From contig NZ_BJHV01000001.1 of assembly GCF_005405925.1 (NCBI RefSeq), positions 5,766,001 through 5,830,000 of the forward strand: 64,000 nucleotides of DNA. Direction: 5' to 3'. The translations under genes and the position numbers were made by a program. Below the pieces are notes generated by a model. That model saw nothing but the letters and a program-made list of their open reading frames with translations, ran no database searches and was not told the DNA's origin. Shown here one piece after another: positions 15,421 through 23,557 of this stretch; positions within the stretch are counted from its first letter, which is position 1, and every line of letters starts with the position of its first letter. The stretch is from Streptomyces antimycoticus (GTDB lineage: Bacteria > Actinomycetota > Actinomycetes > Streptomycetales > Streptomycetaceae).

Positions 15421-16728
15421 GTGACGGCAGCAAGCCCGGCCGATGCGGCGAGAGCGGCTGAAACAGCCGAAACGGCTGAAGCAGTCGAAACGGCTGAAAC
15501 CACCCCCATCGCCGAGACGGTCGAAACGGTCTTCAGGATCGAGTCCGCACGGATCATCGCAGGCGTCGCCCGGATCGTGCGGGACGTCGGGCTGGCCGAG
15601 GAACTCGCGCAGGACGCGCTGGTCACCGCGCTGGAGCGGTGGCCGGAGTCCGGCGTGCCGGACAATCCGGGCGCCTGGCTCATGGCCACCGCCAAGCACC
15701 GTGCGATCGATCTCGTCCGCCGTAAGGAGACCTACGCACGCAAGCTGGCGGAGGTCGGGCGGGCCCTGGAGGACGTCTCACCGCCCGACCCGGCGGATCT
15801 CGCCCGCACCGCCGAGGACATCGACGACGATCTGCTGCGGCTGATCTTCACCGCCTGCCATCCCGTGCTGTCGACCCAGGCCCGGGTCGCGCTCACCCTG
15901 CGGCTGCTGGGCGGGCTGACGACGGAGGAGATCGCCCGCGCGTTCCTGGTCCCGGAGCCCACGGTCGCCCAGCGCATCGTCCGGGCCAAACGGACGCTCG
16001 CCCAGGCCGACGTCCCCTTCGAAGTGCCCTACGGCGACGACCGGACTGCCCGGCTCTCCTCGGTCCTGGAGGTCATCTACCTGATCTTCAACGAGGGCTA
16101 CTCCGCGACCACGGGCGACGATCTGGTGCGCCCGGCCCTGTGCGAGGACGCGCTGCGGCTGGCCCGGGTCCTGGGCGGGCTGCTGCCCCAGGAGCCCGAA
16201 GTCCACGGGCTGGCCGCGCTGCTGGAGTTCCAGTCCTCCCGTATCGCGGCGCGCACCGGCCCCGGCGGCGAGCCGGTGCTGCTCGCCGACCAGAACCGCA
16301 CCAAGTGGAACCGCCCGCTCATCCGCCGGGGGGCCGACGCCCTGCAGCGCGCGGGCCACGGCCCGTACTCCCTCCAGGCCGCCATCGCCGCCTGCCACGC
16401 ACGGGCGATCCGTTACGAGGACACCGACTGGACGGCCATCGCCGCCCTCTACGGCCGGCTGATGGCGCTGGCCCCGTCCCCGGTGGTGGAGCTCAACCGG
16501 GCGGTCGCCGTCGCGATGGCGGAGGGGCCCGCGGCGGGTCTGAAGCTGGTCGAGGCGCTGGCGGAGGAACCGGCGCTCAAGGGCTACCACCTGCTGCCGA
16601 GCGTCCGCGGGGATCTGCTGGAGCGCCTGGGCCGGCATGAGGAGGCCCGGGCGGAGTTCGCCCGGGCGGCGGACCTGACCCGTAACGCCCGTGAGCGGGC
16701 GCTGCTGCTGGAGCGGTCGTCGGGCTGA
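15421..16728 (+). CDS. ECF42-group sigma factor with C-terminal TPR-like domain
   Basis: Extracytoplasmic-function sigma factor directing RNA polymerase to the promoter in front of the DGPF gene. Region 2 is FRIESARIIAGVARIVRDVG...ELAQDALVTALERWP; region 4 is LLGGLTTEEIARAFLVPEPT. A ~200-residue C-terminal extension (LSSVLEVIYLIFNEGYSATT, then helical repeats) is typical of ECF42 and needed for activity in studied members; no anti-sigma gene is present. Start chosen at GTG 15421; TTG 15385 is in frame. The N-terminus contains a slippery Ala/Glu/Thr stretch (AETAETAEAVETAETT) of uncertain status. Confidence 0.88.
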   Translation: MTAASPADAARAAETAETAEAVETAETTPIAETVETVFRIESARIIAGVARIVRDVGLAEELAQDALVTALERWPESGVPDNPGAWLMATAKHRAIDLVRRKETYARKLAEVGRALEDVSPPDPADLARTAEDIDDDLLRLIFTACHPVLSTQARVALTLRLLGGLTTEEIARAFLVPEPTVAQRIVRAKRTLAQADVPFEVPYGDDRTARLSSVLEVIYLIFNEGYSATTGDDLVRPALCEDALRLARVLGGLLPQEPEVHGLAALLEFQSSRIAARTGPGGEPVLLADQNRTKWNRPLIRRGADALQRAGHGPYSLQAAIAACHARAIRYEDTDWTAIAALYGRLMALAPSPVVELNRAVAVAMAEGPAAGLKLVEALAEEPALKGYHLLPSVRGDLLERLGRHEEARAEFARAADLTRNARERALLLERSSG

Positions 16729-16770
16729 TCCGATCTTGTGGTCGGGGCGAAAAGGTGCGCATGCTGCCCC

Positions 16771-17652
16771 ATGAACTCATCCTCCGCGTCTTTCTCCTCT
16801 TCGTCCTTGTTTTCTCACCTCTCGTCACCGGCCGATCGGCTCGGCTTCGGCGCGATGCAGCTGCCGGGGCGGTGGGCCGGTCCCGCCGTCGCGCGTGCGA
16901 CGGCTGTGGCGGTCGCACGGCGGGCCGTGGAGCTGGGTGCCCGTCATATCGACACCGCCGCCTTCTACTTCTCCGCCACCGAGCGGGCCAACGACATCCT
17001 GCGCGAGGCCCTGCATCCGTACCCCGCGGATGTCACCATCGCCACCAAGGTCGGGCCGCTGCGCACCGCGACCGGCGAGATGTACGCGGAGGCGCGGCCG
17101 GAGCAGCTGCGGGGTCTGGTCGAGGAGAACCTGCGGCAGCTCGGCCTCGACGCGCTCGACCTGGTCTACCTGCGGGTGGGGCGGCTCAAGGCGGTGGGCG
17201 GGGTGCCGCTCGGGGAGCGGTTCGCCGCGCTGGCCGCGCTGCGGGAGGAAGGGCTGGTGCGGCGGCTCGGGGTGAGCAATGTGAGCGCCGAGCAGCTGGC
17301 CGAGGCCCGCGCGATCGCGCCCGTGGCGGCGGTGCAGAACCGGTTCGGGGTGCTCGATCAGGCCGACGGGGCGCTGGTGGACGAGTGCGCCGGGGCCGGG
17401 ATCGCCTATATGCCGTTCTTCGCGCTGGGCGGCGGCCATACCGCCCTGGAGAGCGGGAACCTGCGGACGGTCGCGGAGCGGCACGGCGCGACCGCGCATC
17501 AGATCGCCCTCGCCTGGGGGCTCGCCCGCTCGCCCGCGATCATCCAGATCCCCGGCACCAGCTCGCTGGCCCACCTGGAGGAGAACATGGCGGCGGCGCG
17601 GATCGCCCTCGGCGAGGACGACCTGGCGCTGCTGGAGCCGGTGGCGGACTGA
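16771..17652 (+). CDS. aldo/keto reductase family oxidoreductase
   Basis: NADP-dependent oxidoreductase with an AKR TIM barrel. Visible motifs: RLGFGAMQLPG (first strand), HIDTAAFYFSATERAND (catalytic Asp and Tyr), TKVG (catalytic Lys), LGLDALDLVYLRVG (His of the tetrad replaced by Arg, as in several actinobacterial members), GVSNVSAEQL, VQNRFGVL, and the cofactor loop IPGTSSLAHLEEN. Start uncertain: ATG 16771 gives a Ser-rich N-terminus of about 18 residues that could be partly untranslated; GTG 16738 is also in frame. Follows the sigma gene closely. Substrate unknown. Confidence 0.85.
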   Translation: MNSSSASFSSSSLFSHLSSPADRLGFGAMQLPGRWAGPAVARATAVAVARRAVELGARHIDTAAFYFSATERANDILREALHPYPADVTIATKVGPLRTATGEMYAEARPEQLRGLVEENLRQLGLDALDLVYLRVGRLKAVGGVPLGERFAALAALREEGLVRRLGVSNVSAEQLAEARAIAPVAAVQNRFGVLDQADGALVDECAGAGIAYMPFFALGGGHTALESGNLRTVAERHGATAHQIALAWGLARSPAIIQIPGTSSLAHLEENMAAARIALGEDDLALLEPVAD

Positions 17653-17796
17653 GGCCGGACCGGGCCGATTGGCGCCGGGCCTGGCGGACTGAGTTCGGGC
17701 GGGGTCGGGATCTGGGGCGCGGCGCCGTTGTCGTACCCCCGTGGTCGAATGAACGGAACGCGGGCGCAGGGGTGGGCTGACGGCGGGAGGCGACGG

Positions 17797-18330
17797 ATGT
17801 CCGGTGGGGCGAGCGGGGTGCGGGTGCGGCTCGAGCCGTGGGAGGACAGCGCGTCCTGCCGGGAGCTGCTGCGTGGCGTCAACAGCCCGGAGATGACGAG
17901 CCACCTGGGCGGACCGGAGAGCGAGGAGCAGATCCTGGTCCGCCACCGCCGGTATGCGGAGCTGACGGGGCCGGGCGCCGGGCGGATGTACCGAATCGTG
18001 CTGCTGCCGGGGGAGGAGACGGTCGGCAGCATCGGGTACTGGGAGCGGGAGTGGCGGGGTGAGTCGGTGTACGAGACCGGCTGGGCCGTGCTGCCCCCGT
18101 TCCAGGGGCGGGGGATCGCCGCCGCGGCCGCGGGGGAGGTCGCCCGGGCGGCCGCGGCACAGCGGACCCATCGGTATCTGCACGCCTATCCGTCCGTCGG
18201 CCACCCCGCGTCGAACGGGGTGTGCCGCAAGGCCGGATTCACCCTGGTCGGCGAGTGCGAGGTCGAGTACCCGCTGGGGACGATGATGCGGTGCAACGAC
18301 TGGCGGCTGGAGCTGCGCTCGCCCTCCTAG
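17797..18330 (+). CDS. GNAT family N-acetyltransferase, 177 aa
   Basis: Acetyl-CoA-dependent acetyltransferase of the RimJ/RimL-like subgroup. ATG 17797 lies about eight bases after GGGAGG. The acetyl-CoA loop reads VLPPFQGRGIAAAAAGEV (Q/RxxGxG/A form) near residue 105; the terminal strand-helix SNGVCRKAGFTLVGECEVEY is characteristic. A WEREWRGESVYETGW segment supplies the substrate side. Monocistronic, converging with a quinone-reductase-like gene 27 bp away. The acceptor (protein N-terminus, small amine or antibiotic) cannot be deduced. Confidence 0.85.
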   Translation: MSGGASGVRVRLEPWEDSASCRELLRGVNSPEMTSHLGGPESEEQILVRHRRYAELTGPGAGRMYRIVLLPGEETVGSIGYWEREWRGESVYETGWAVLPPFQGRGIAAAAAGEVARAAAAQRTHRYLHAYPSVGHPASNGVCRKAGFTLVGECEVEYPLGTMMRCNDWRLELRSPS

Positions 18331-18357
18331 CTGTTCAAGGCGCCCCGAGAGCCTTGG

Positions 18358-19164
18358 TCATCGTCGCTCAAGCTGCCCTGGGCGCGCGGCGCCTGGGGGC
18401 CATGCGTAGTGCACGGAGAGGCCGGTCCGGCCCGGCAGCACATCGGGCCGGAGCACCAGGCGCTCGTCGTAGTCCCCGCCGTTCTGGCGGCGGAACGGGA
18501 TCGGTTCCTCCGTCGGCAGGTCCGCCAGTCGCTTGCGCAGCGCGGCGGCATGGGCCTCGTACGCCTCGGCCGGTACCCGGTCCGCGGCGTAGACCACATG
18601 CGGCGGCAGCACGGACATACCGCTGTACCAGAACGTGCCGTGGTGCAGCGGGAAGAGCAGATCGCCGATGGCGCCGTTGACGCCGCGCGGTCCCATGGTG
18701 TCCTCGGGCGCCCCCGCGGTCAGGACCACCATGGCGCGCTTACCGGCCAGCTTGCCGTCCCCGTAGCGCAGGGTGCGTCCGTCCGGCCCCTTGATCCCGT
18801 AGGCGAAGCCCTTGACGAAGACGCGGTCGAACCAGCCCTTGAGGATGGCGGGCATGCCGTACCACCAGAGCGGAAACTGCACGATCAGCACGTCGGCCCA
18901 GGCGATCTTCTCCTGTTCGGCACGGATGTCCTCGCTCAGCGTCCCCGCGTCATAGGCGCGCTGCGAGGCGGCTCCGACGATGAGGCGTTCGCTCGGGTCG
19001 TGGCGGAAGTCGGCGCCGTCGACTACGGGGTTCCAGCGCATCGCGTAGAGATCGGACAGCCGGTGGTCATGGCCCGCCTCCCGCAGGGCGCGCAGACCCT
19101 CGTCGCGCAACGCCCCGCTGAGGGACCGCTGTTCGGGGTGGGCGAAAATCCACAGCACATTCAT
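18358..19164 (-). CDS. NAD(P)H:quinone oxidoreductase / flavodoxin-fold reductase, 268 aa
   Basis: FMN/FAD-dependent two-electron quinone or drug reductase of the flavodoxin_2 (NQO/MdaB/KefF) family. ATG 19164 is favoured; ATG 19173 three codons upstream is also possible. Motifs: FAHPEQRSLSGAL (phosphate-binding loop), WADVLIVQFPLWWYGMPAIL (flavin ring contact), GWFDRVFVKGFAYG, LTAGAPEDTM. About 65 C-terminal residues extend beyond the minimal fold. The gene sits downstream of a TetR gene on the same strand, separated by a 17-bp repeat array. Confidence 0.86.
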   Translation of the reverse strand: MNVLWIFAHPEQRSLSGALRDEGLRALREAGHDHRLSDLYAMRWNPVVDGADFRHDPSERLIVGAASQRAYDAGTLSEDIRAEQEKIAWADVLIVQFPLWWYGMPAILKGWFDRVFVKGFAYGIKGPDGRTLRYGDGKLAGKRAMVVLTAGAPEDTMGPRGVNGAIGDLLFPLHHGTFWYSGMSVLPPHVVYAADRVPAEAYEAHAAALRKRLADLPTEEPIPFRRQNGGDYDERLVLRPDVLPGRTGLSVHYAWPPGAARPGQLERR

Positions 19165-19233
19165 GACCACCATGCTGCGAAACGGGCCCGGGACCGACGA
19201 GTGGCCGGATGGCCAGGATGTGCAAGTATCTGG

Positions 19234-19369
19234 CCAGAGCCGACCGACGGCCAGAGCCGACCGGCGGCCAGAGCCGACCGACGGCCAGAGCCGACCGACG
19301 GCCAGAGCCGACCGGCGGCCAGAGCCGACCGACGGCCAGAGCCGACCGGCGGCCAGAGCCGACCGGCGG
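19234..19369. repeat. eight 17-bp tandem repeats
   Basis: Eight uninterrupted copies of CCAGAGCCGACCGRCGG (R = A or G), 136 bp. The A/G position alternates irregularly between copies. The array lies between the TetR gene (ends 19387) and the start of the quinone reductase gene, where a promoter or terminator would be expected. There are no spacers, so it is not CRISPR. Confidence 0.95.
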
Positions 19370-19386
19370 TCAGCGGCGTCAGACGG

Positions 19387-20136
19387 TCAGCTCCGCGCGC
19401 TGACCAGCGCCTCCACACCGTCGAGAATCCGCTCCAGGCCGAAGACGAACTCGTCGTCAGGGCCGCCCGGGGTGTCCAGCTCCCCCGCCCGCAGCGCCGC
19501 CGTCACCGCCGGGAAGCGCTCGGGGTCGGTCAGCTTCCCCAGCAGCCTGGCCCAGGCCGCCATGGAGGTTTCGAGGCTGTCGCCGCTGCGTCGGCTGGCC
19601 GCCAGGATGTCGAAGGTCAGCCGGGCCTCGTTGCGGACGAAGCCGCTGACCAGCATCAGCACGGAGATCTTCTCGTTCTCGCTGAGGTGTGTGTGGCGGA
19701 GGCAGGCCAGTCCGCGCTCCATCCAGGCCACCGAGTTGGGCGTCGAGGGCGGACCGCTGGCCGGGACGTTCACCACCCACGGGTGACGGCCGAGGGCGGT
19801 GCGCAGCGACCAGGCCCAGTCGGTGAACCCGGCCCGCCAGTCCTTCGCCGGGTCGCCGGGCGGCGGGGTGCCGTAGGCCGCGTCCTCCATCAGCGTCAGC
19901 AGTTCGTCCTTGGCCGAGACATAGCGGTACAGGGACATCGTGGAGACGCCCAGCTCGGCCGCGACCCGGCTCATGGAGACCGCGCCGAGGCCGTCCGCCG
20001 AGGCGATACCCACGGCGGCGTCGACGATCCGGTCCAGGGTCAGCCCGGGGCGAGGTCCCTTGCCCGGGCGTTCCCGCAGTCCCCAGGCGGCCTCGATGCT
20101 CGTCGGCAGGCCGGTGCCGCTCTCCTCGGTGGCCAT
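19387..20136 (-). CDS. TetR-family regulator of the adjacent ABC exporter
   Basis: Repressor with an N-terminal HTH (LDRIVDAAVGIASADG...AVSMSRVAAELGVSTMSLYRYV, residues about 34-80) and a long TetR_C-type ligand domain (WAWSLRTALGRHPWVV; FVRNEARLTFDILA). 249 aa, ATG 20136. Divergent from a DrrAB-like ABC exporter, with a double operator in the 121-bp gap, so it most likely represses both itself and the exporter until an export substrate binds. A 17-bp repeat array follows its stop. Confidence 0.9.
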   Translation of the reverse strand: MATEESGTGLPTSIEAAWGLRERPGKGPRPGLTLDRIVDAAVGIASADGLGAVSMSRVAAELGVSTMSLYRYVSAKDELLTLMEDAAYGTPPPGDPAKDWRAGFTDWAWSLRTALGRHPWVVNVPASGPPSTPNSVAWMERGLACLRHTHLSENEKISVLMLVSGFVRNEARLTFDILAASRRSGDSLETSMAAWARLLGKLTDPERFPAVTAALRAGELDTPGGPDDEFVFGLERILDGVEALVSARS

Positions 20137-20199
20137 GGCCTCGGGACCTCCGTACGTGCGTGGTGCTCAGGTGTGCTCGATTGACCGCCATCCTAGAGT

Positions 20200-20237
20200 T
20201 GCGTATACCCTACGCAGTAGCGTGTATGGCATACGCA
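20200..20237. promoter_or_regulatory. double TetR operator
   Basis: Two consecutive dyads: GCGTA-TACCC-TACGC (20201-20215) and GCGTGTATGGCATACGC (20220-20236), bounded by TGCGTAT and ATACGCA. They lie between the divergent TetR gene and the ABC ATPase gene (start 20258). Confidence 0.75.
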
Positions 20238-20257
20238 GAAGAGGGAACGGGGGAGCC

Positions 20258-21304
20258 ATGGCCCATCGACCAGCCATCGAGGCAAGCGGCCTCGAGAAGT
20301 CCTACGGGACGGTGAAGGTGCTCAGGGGCGTCGATCTGTCGGTCGCGCCCGGCAGCGTCTTCGCGCTGCTCGGCCCCAATGGGGCGGGCAAGACCACGAC
20401 CGTGCGGATCCTGTCCACGCTGACGCCGCCGGACGCCGGGCGGGCCCGCGTCGCGGGTTTCGACGTCGTCGCCGACCGCCGTCGCGTCCGCCGCCTCATC
20501 AGCCTCACCGGCCAGTACGCCGCGGTGGACGAGATGCAGACCGGCGAGGAGAACCTGCGGATGATGGCGCGGCTGACCCGGCTCGGCCGCACCGAGGCTC
20601 GTAGCCGCGCACGGGAACTGCTGGAGCGCTTCGACCTCACCGGCGCCGCCCGCCGCACCGTGGGCACCTACTCCGGCGGGATGCGCCGCCGGCTCGACCT
20701 CGCCGCGGGTCTGGTCGGCCACCCCGAGGTGATCTTCCTCGACGAGCCGACCACCGGACTCGACCCGCGCAGCCGGCAGGCCATGTGGGACGTGGTCAAG
20801 GGGCTGGTGACGGACGGGGTGACGGTCTTCCTCACCACCCAGTACCTGGAGGAGGCCGACCAACTCGCCGATCGCATCGCGGTGGTGGACGGCGGCCGGG
20901 TGGTGGCCGAGGGCACCTCGGCCGAACTCAAGGAGCGGGTGGCCGGGCAGCGGCTGGACCTGGTGCTCGGCGACATCGCCGGCTACGAGAGGGTCGCGCG
21001 CCAACTCGGCGTACGGCTCGTATGGAGCGACGCCGACCGGTTGACGCTGGGCGTCGCGACGGACGGCGGCGCCGCCCAAGTGCGGGCCCTGCTCGACGAG
21101 ATCGACCCCGAGCGCCGTGCCGTGGACCGCTTCACCGTGCACAGTGCCACGCTCGACGACGTTTTCATGGCCCTGACCGGCCACACCGCGGAGGGCGAGA
21201 GCCGTAGCGCCGAGGGCGAAAGCCGTACCGCCGAGGGCGAGGGCCATGAAGGTAAGGGCGACAGCCCCGACGCCACGGGCGAGAAGGAGGCGGCCGGTGT
21301 CTGA
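20258..21304 (+). CDS. DrrA-like ABC exporter ATPase, 348 aa
   Basis: Nucleotide-binding subunit of a drug-type ABC exporter (daunorubicin-resistance family). ATG 20258 after GGGGGAG. Motifs: Walker A GPNGAGKTTTV, Q-loop SLTGQYAAVDEMQTG, signature YSGGMRRRLDLAAGL, Walker B VIFLDEPTTGLDPRSR, and switch LTTQYLEEADQLADRI; the DUF4162-type C-terminal domain ends with ATLDDVFMALTG. The last 40 residues are a low-complexity tail with AEGES/AEGEG units. The start of the permease gene overlaps by eight bases. Probably controlled by the divergent TetR gene. Confidence 0.93.
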   Translation: MAHRPAIEASGLEKSYGTVKVLRGVDLSVAPGSVFALLGPNGAGKTTTVRILSTLTPPDAGRARVAGFDVVADRRRVRRLISLTGQYAAVDEMQTGEENLRMMARLTRLGRTEARSRARELLERFDLTGAARRTVGTYSGGMRRRLDLAAGLVGHPEVIFLDEPTTGLDPRSRQAMWDVVKGLVTDGVTVFLTTQYLEEADQLADRIAVVDGGRVVAEGTSAELKERVAGQRLDLVLGDIAGYERVARQLGVRLVWSDADRLTLGVATDGGAAQVRALLDEIDPERRAVDRFTVHSATLDDVFMALTGHTAEGESRSAEGESRTAEGEGHEGKGDSPDATGEKEAAGV

Positions 21305-22040
21305 CGCGATCGTTCTGACCGGCCGCACGATCCGGCTGACCAGGCGCAACCTGGACGCGGTGCTCACCGCCATGCTGCTGCCGATCATGCTGATGCTGGT
21401 CTTCGTCTACTTCTTCGGCGGCGCCATCCACACCGGCACCGAGTACGTCACCTATGTCGTCCCCGGGGTGATGCTGCTGTGCGCGGGCTTCGGCTCGGCG
21501 AATACGGCGGTCACCGTCACCCATGACATGACCGGCGGCATCGTCGACCGCTTCCGGTCGCTGGACATCGGCGGCACCCCGATCCTGGCGGGCCATGTGG
21601 CCGCGAGCGTGCTGCGCAACACGGTCGCGACCGCGATCGTCTTCGGGGTGGCCTTCCTCATCGGCTTCCGGCCGGACGCCGGTCCGCTCGACTGGCTGGC
21701 CGTGGCCGGCATCCTGCTGATGTTCATCCTCGCGATCTCCTGGCTGTCGGCCTGCTTCGGCCTGATCGCCAGGTCACCGGAGGCGGCGGGCGGGTTCACC
21801 TTCCTGATGATGTTCCTGCCGTATCCCAGCAGCGCGTTCGTGCCGATCGACACCATGCCGGGCTGGCTGCACGGATTCGCGGAGCACCAGCCGGTGACCC
21901 CGGTCATCGAGGCGCTGCGGGGGCTGCTGCTGGACCGGCCGGTCGGCGACAGCGCCTGGCAGGCCCTGGTGTGGTGCGGCGGAATCCTGGCGGTGGCGGC
22001 CGGGCTGTCGGGGGTGCTCTTCCGCCGCCGCACCGCCTGA
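21297..22040 (+). CDS. DrrB-like ABC-2 permease, 247 aa
   Basis: Membrane subunit of the exporter. GTG 21297 is eight bases after GAAGGAGG and inside the end of the ATPase gene, typical coupling. Six hydrophobic segments; ABC-2 family landmarks are LLPIMLMLVFVYFFGGAI, a central VDRFRSLDIGGTPILAGH loop, LIARSPEAAGGFTFLMMFLP and PGWLHGFAEHQPVTPVIEAL. Length is normal for DrrB proteins. The exported compound is unknown; no biosynthetic genes are near, so self-resistance or general detoxification is possible. Confidence 0.92.
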   Translation: MSDAIVLTGRTIRLTRRNLDAVLTAMLLPIMLMLVFVYFFGGAIHTGTEYVTYVVPGVMLLCAGFGSANTAVTVTHDMTGGIVDRFRSLDIGGTPILAGHVAASVLRNTVATAIVFGVAFLIGFRPDAGPLDWLAVAGILLMFILAISWLSACFGLIARSPEAAGGFTFLMMFLPYPSSAFVPIDTMPGWLHGFAEHQPVTPVIEALRGLLLDRPVGDSAWQALVWCGGILAVAAGLSGVLFRRRTA

Positions 22041-22099
22041 GCCACGTTTGCGGCGGCGCCGGTCGACGGGGGTCGACGGGGTCGGCGCCGCCGGGGGCA

Positions 22100-22726
22100 T
22101 CAGGTGCCGTACGGGTGGGCGGCGCGGGCCGTGCGCAGAGCCCGCGCCCACCAGGCGAGCTGATTGAGCATCGCCCCGGCGGCGGTGTCCGGACCCTCGG
22201 AGTCCTTCAGTCGGCCGTCCTCCTCGAAGAGCCCGTGCGCGTTGTGGAAGCTGACCGTGTCCCGGACGGTCACGGCGTGAACCTCGGCGAAGACCGGCCG
22301 CAGATGCTCGACCGCGCGCAGGCCACCGGAGATGCCGCCGTAGGAGACGAAGCCGATCGGCTTGGCCTGCCACTGGGTGAAGTGCCAGTCGATCGCGTTC
22401 TTCAGGGAGGCGGGGTAGCTGTGGTTGTACTCGGGGGTGACCACGGCGAACGCGTCGGCCGCGTCCAGCCGGGGCGTCACGGCCTCCAGGGCCGCGAGGT
22501 CATCGGGGCCGGGGCGGTGGGTGAGCTCCATGGGCAGCGGGGTCTCGGCAAGGTCGACGACATCGACGGTCATATCGGAGCGGAGCGTCGCATGACCGGC
22601 GAACCATTCGGCGACCTTCGGCCCGAAGCGGCCGTCGCGGGTGCTGCCGACGATGACGACGAGCCGGATGGGGGAGTCGGTGTCCGTAGGGGCCGCGGCC
22701 GTGGAGACGGCGGTGTCAGTAGCCAT
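22100..22726 (-). CDS. NADPH-dependent FMN reductase, 208 aa
   Basis: Flavodoxin-fold flavin reductase. ATG 22726 behind GAGG. Signature motifs: VVIVGSTRDGRFGPKVAEW (phosphate loop) and VTPEYNHSYPASLKNAIDW (flavin loop), followed by KPIGFVSYGGISGGLRAVEH. It faces the soxR gene across a 52-bp gap containing a SoxR-type dyad, so redox-active compounds probably induce it through SoxR. Small flavin reductases are common members of actinobacterial SoxR regulons. Converges with the ABC permease gene. Confidence 0.9.
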   Translation of the reverse strand: MATDTAVSTAAAPTDTDSPIRLVVIVGSTRDGRFGPKVAEWFAGHATLRSDMTVDVVDLAETPLPMELTHRPGPDDLAALEAVTPRLDAADAFAVVTPEYNHSYPASLKNAIDWHFTQWQAKPIGFVSYGGISGGLRAVEHLRPVFAEVHAVTVRDTVSFHNAHGLFEEDGRLKDSEGPDTAAGAMLNQLAWWARALRTARAAHPYGT

Positions 22727-22740
22727 GGGAAGAGCCTCGG

Positions 22741-22760
22741 ACTTAAACAAAGGTTGAAGT
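22741..22760. promoter_or_regulatory. SoxR-type dyad
   Basis: ACTTAAAC-AAAG-GTTGAAGT, an 8-bp inverted repeat with one mismatch, between soxR and the FMN reductase gene. On the minus strand TTGACT overlaps its edge as a -35. On the plus strand TACCCT (22766-22771) lies seven bases before the soxR ATG, suggesting a leaderless soxR mRNA. Confidence 0.65.
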
Positions 22761-22778
22761 CAAGCTACCCTCGGCCCT

Positions 22779-23240
22779 ATGACGCAATTGACCTGGAAAA
22801 CCCATGAGCTCACGGTCGGCGAGCTCTCGCAGCGGAGCGGAGTCCCCGCCTCCGCGCTGCGCTTCTATGAGCGCGAGGGGCTGATCCACAGCCGCCGCAC
22901 CTCCGGCAATCAGCGCCGCTACACCCGCGATACGCTCCGCCGGGTCGCCTTCGTCCGCTCCTCGCAGCGCGTCGGCATCCCGTTGGGGAGAATCCGGCAG
23001 GTGCTCGGGCTCTTCCCCGAGGACCATGTCCTCACCAAGGAGGACTGGGCCCGGATCTCGGAGTGCTGGCACGCGGACATCACCGAGCGCATCGAACAGC
23101 TGGAGAACCTCCGCGACCACCTCACCGATTGCATCGGCTGCGGCTGTCTGTCGATCGACAAATGCGCGCTGGCCAACCCGTACGACCGGCTCGGTGAGCA
23201 GGGCGCGGGCGCGCGCCGACTGCTCAAGTCCTGCTGCTGA
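22779..23240 (+). CDS. soxR: redox-sensitive MerR-family activator SoxR, 153 aa
   Basis: [2Fe-2S] transcription factor sensing redox-cycling metabolites. MerR HTH at the N-terminus (LTVGELSQRSGVPASALRFY, then EREGLIHSRRTSGNQRRY), a dimerisation helix (SECWHADITERIEQLENLRD), and the cluster-binding motif with Cys 118, 121, 123 and 129 (CIGCGCLSIDKC, the CX2CXCX5C form unique to SoxR). ATG 22779 lacks a good ribosome site, consistent with a leaderless transcript. In Streptomyces, SoxR controls a small set of reductase and transporter genes; the neighbouring FMN reductase is the evident target. Confidence 0.95.
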   Translation: MTQLTWKTHELTVGELSQRSGVPASALRFYEREGLIHSRRTSGNQRRYTRDTLRRVAFVRSSQRVGIPLGRIRQVLGLFPEDHVLTKEDWARISECWHADITERIEQLENLRDHLTDCIGCGCLSIDKCALANPYDRLGEQGAGARRLLKSCC

Positions 23241-23241
23241 G

Positions 23242-23521
23242 CGCCGACCGCCCGGCGTCGGCCGCCCAGCGTCGGCCGCCCAGCGCCGACCGACCGGTGC
23301 CGACTGCCCAGCGCCGACCGCCCGGTGCCGACCGCCCAGCGTCGGCCGCCCAGCGCCGACCGACCGGTGCCGACTGCCCAGCGCCGACCGCCCGGTGCCG
23401 ACCGCCCAGCGTCGGCCGCCCAGCGCCGACCGACCGGTGCCGACTGCCCAGCGCCGACCGCCCGGTGCCGACCGCCCAGCGTCAGCTGCCCAGTGCCGAC
23501 CGCCCGGTGCCGATCGGGTGG
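23242..23521. repeat. 20 tandem 14-bp units with 70-bp higher-order period
   Basis: Twenty contiguous 14-mers of the type YGYCGRCYGMCCRG fill 280 bp. Units 3-7, 8-12 and 13-17 repeat as identical 70-bp blocks (five different 14-mers per block); the last three units have drifted. The array starts two bases after the soxR stop and ends before the converging Eis-like gene, and is essentially the whole 317-bp gap. No spacers and no conserved ORF. Confidence 0.95.
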
Positions 23522-23557
23522 GCGCCCGCCACCGTGCCCGGACACCCCCCCGACACC

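Noticed and set aside
23242..23521. CRISPR array
   Set aside because: Units are contiguous 14-mers without unique spacers and no cas genes are present; the same holds for 19234-19369.
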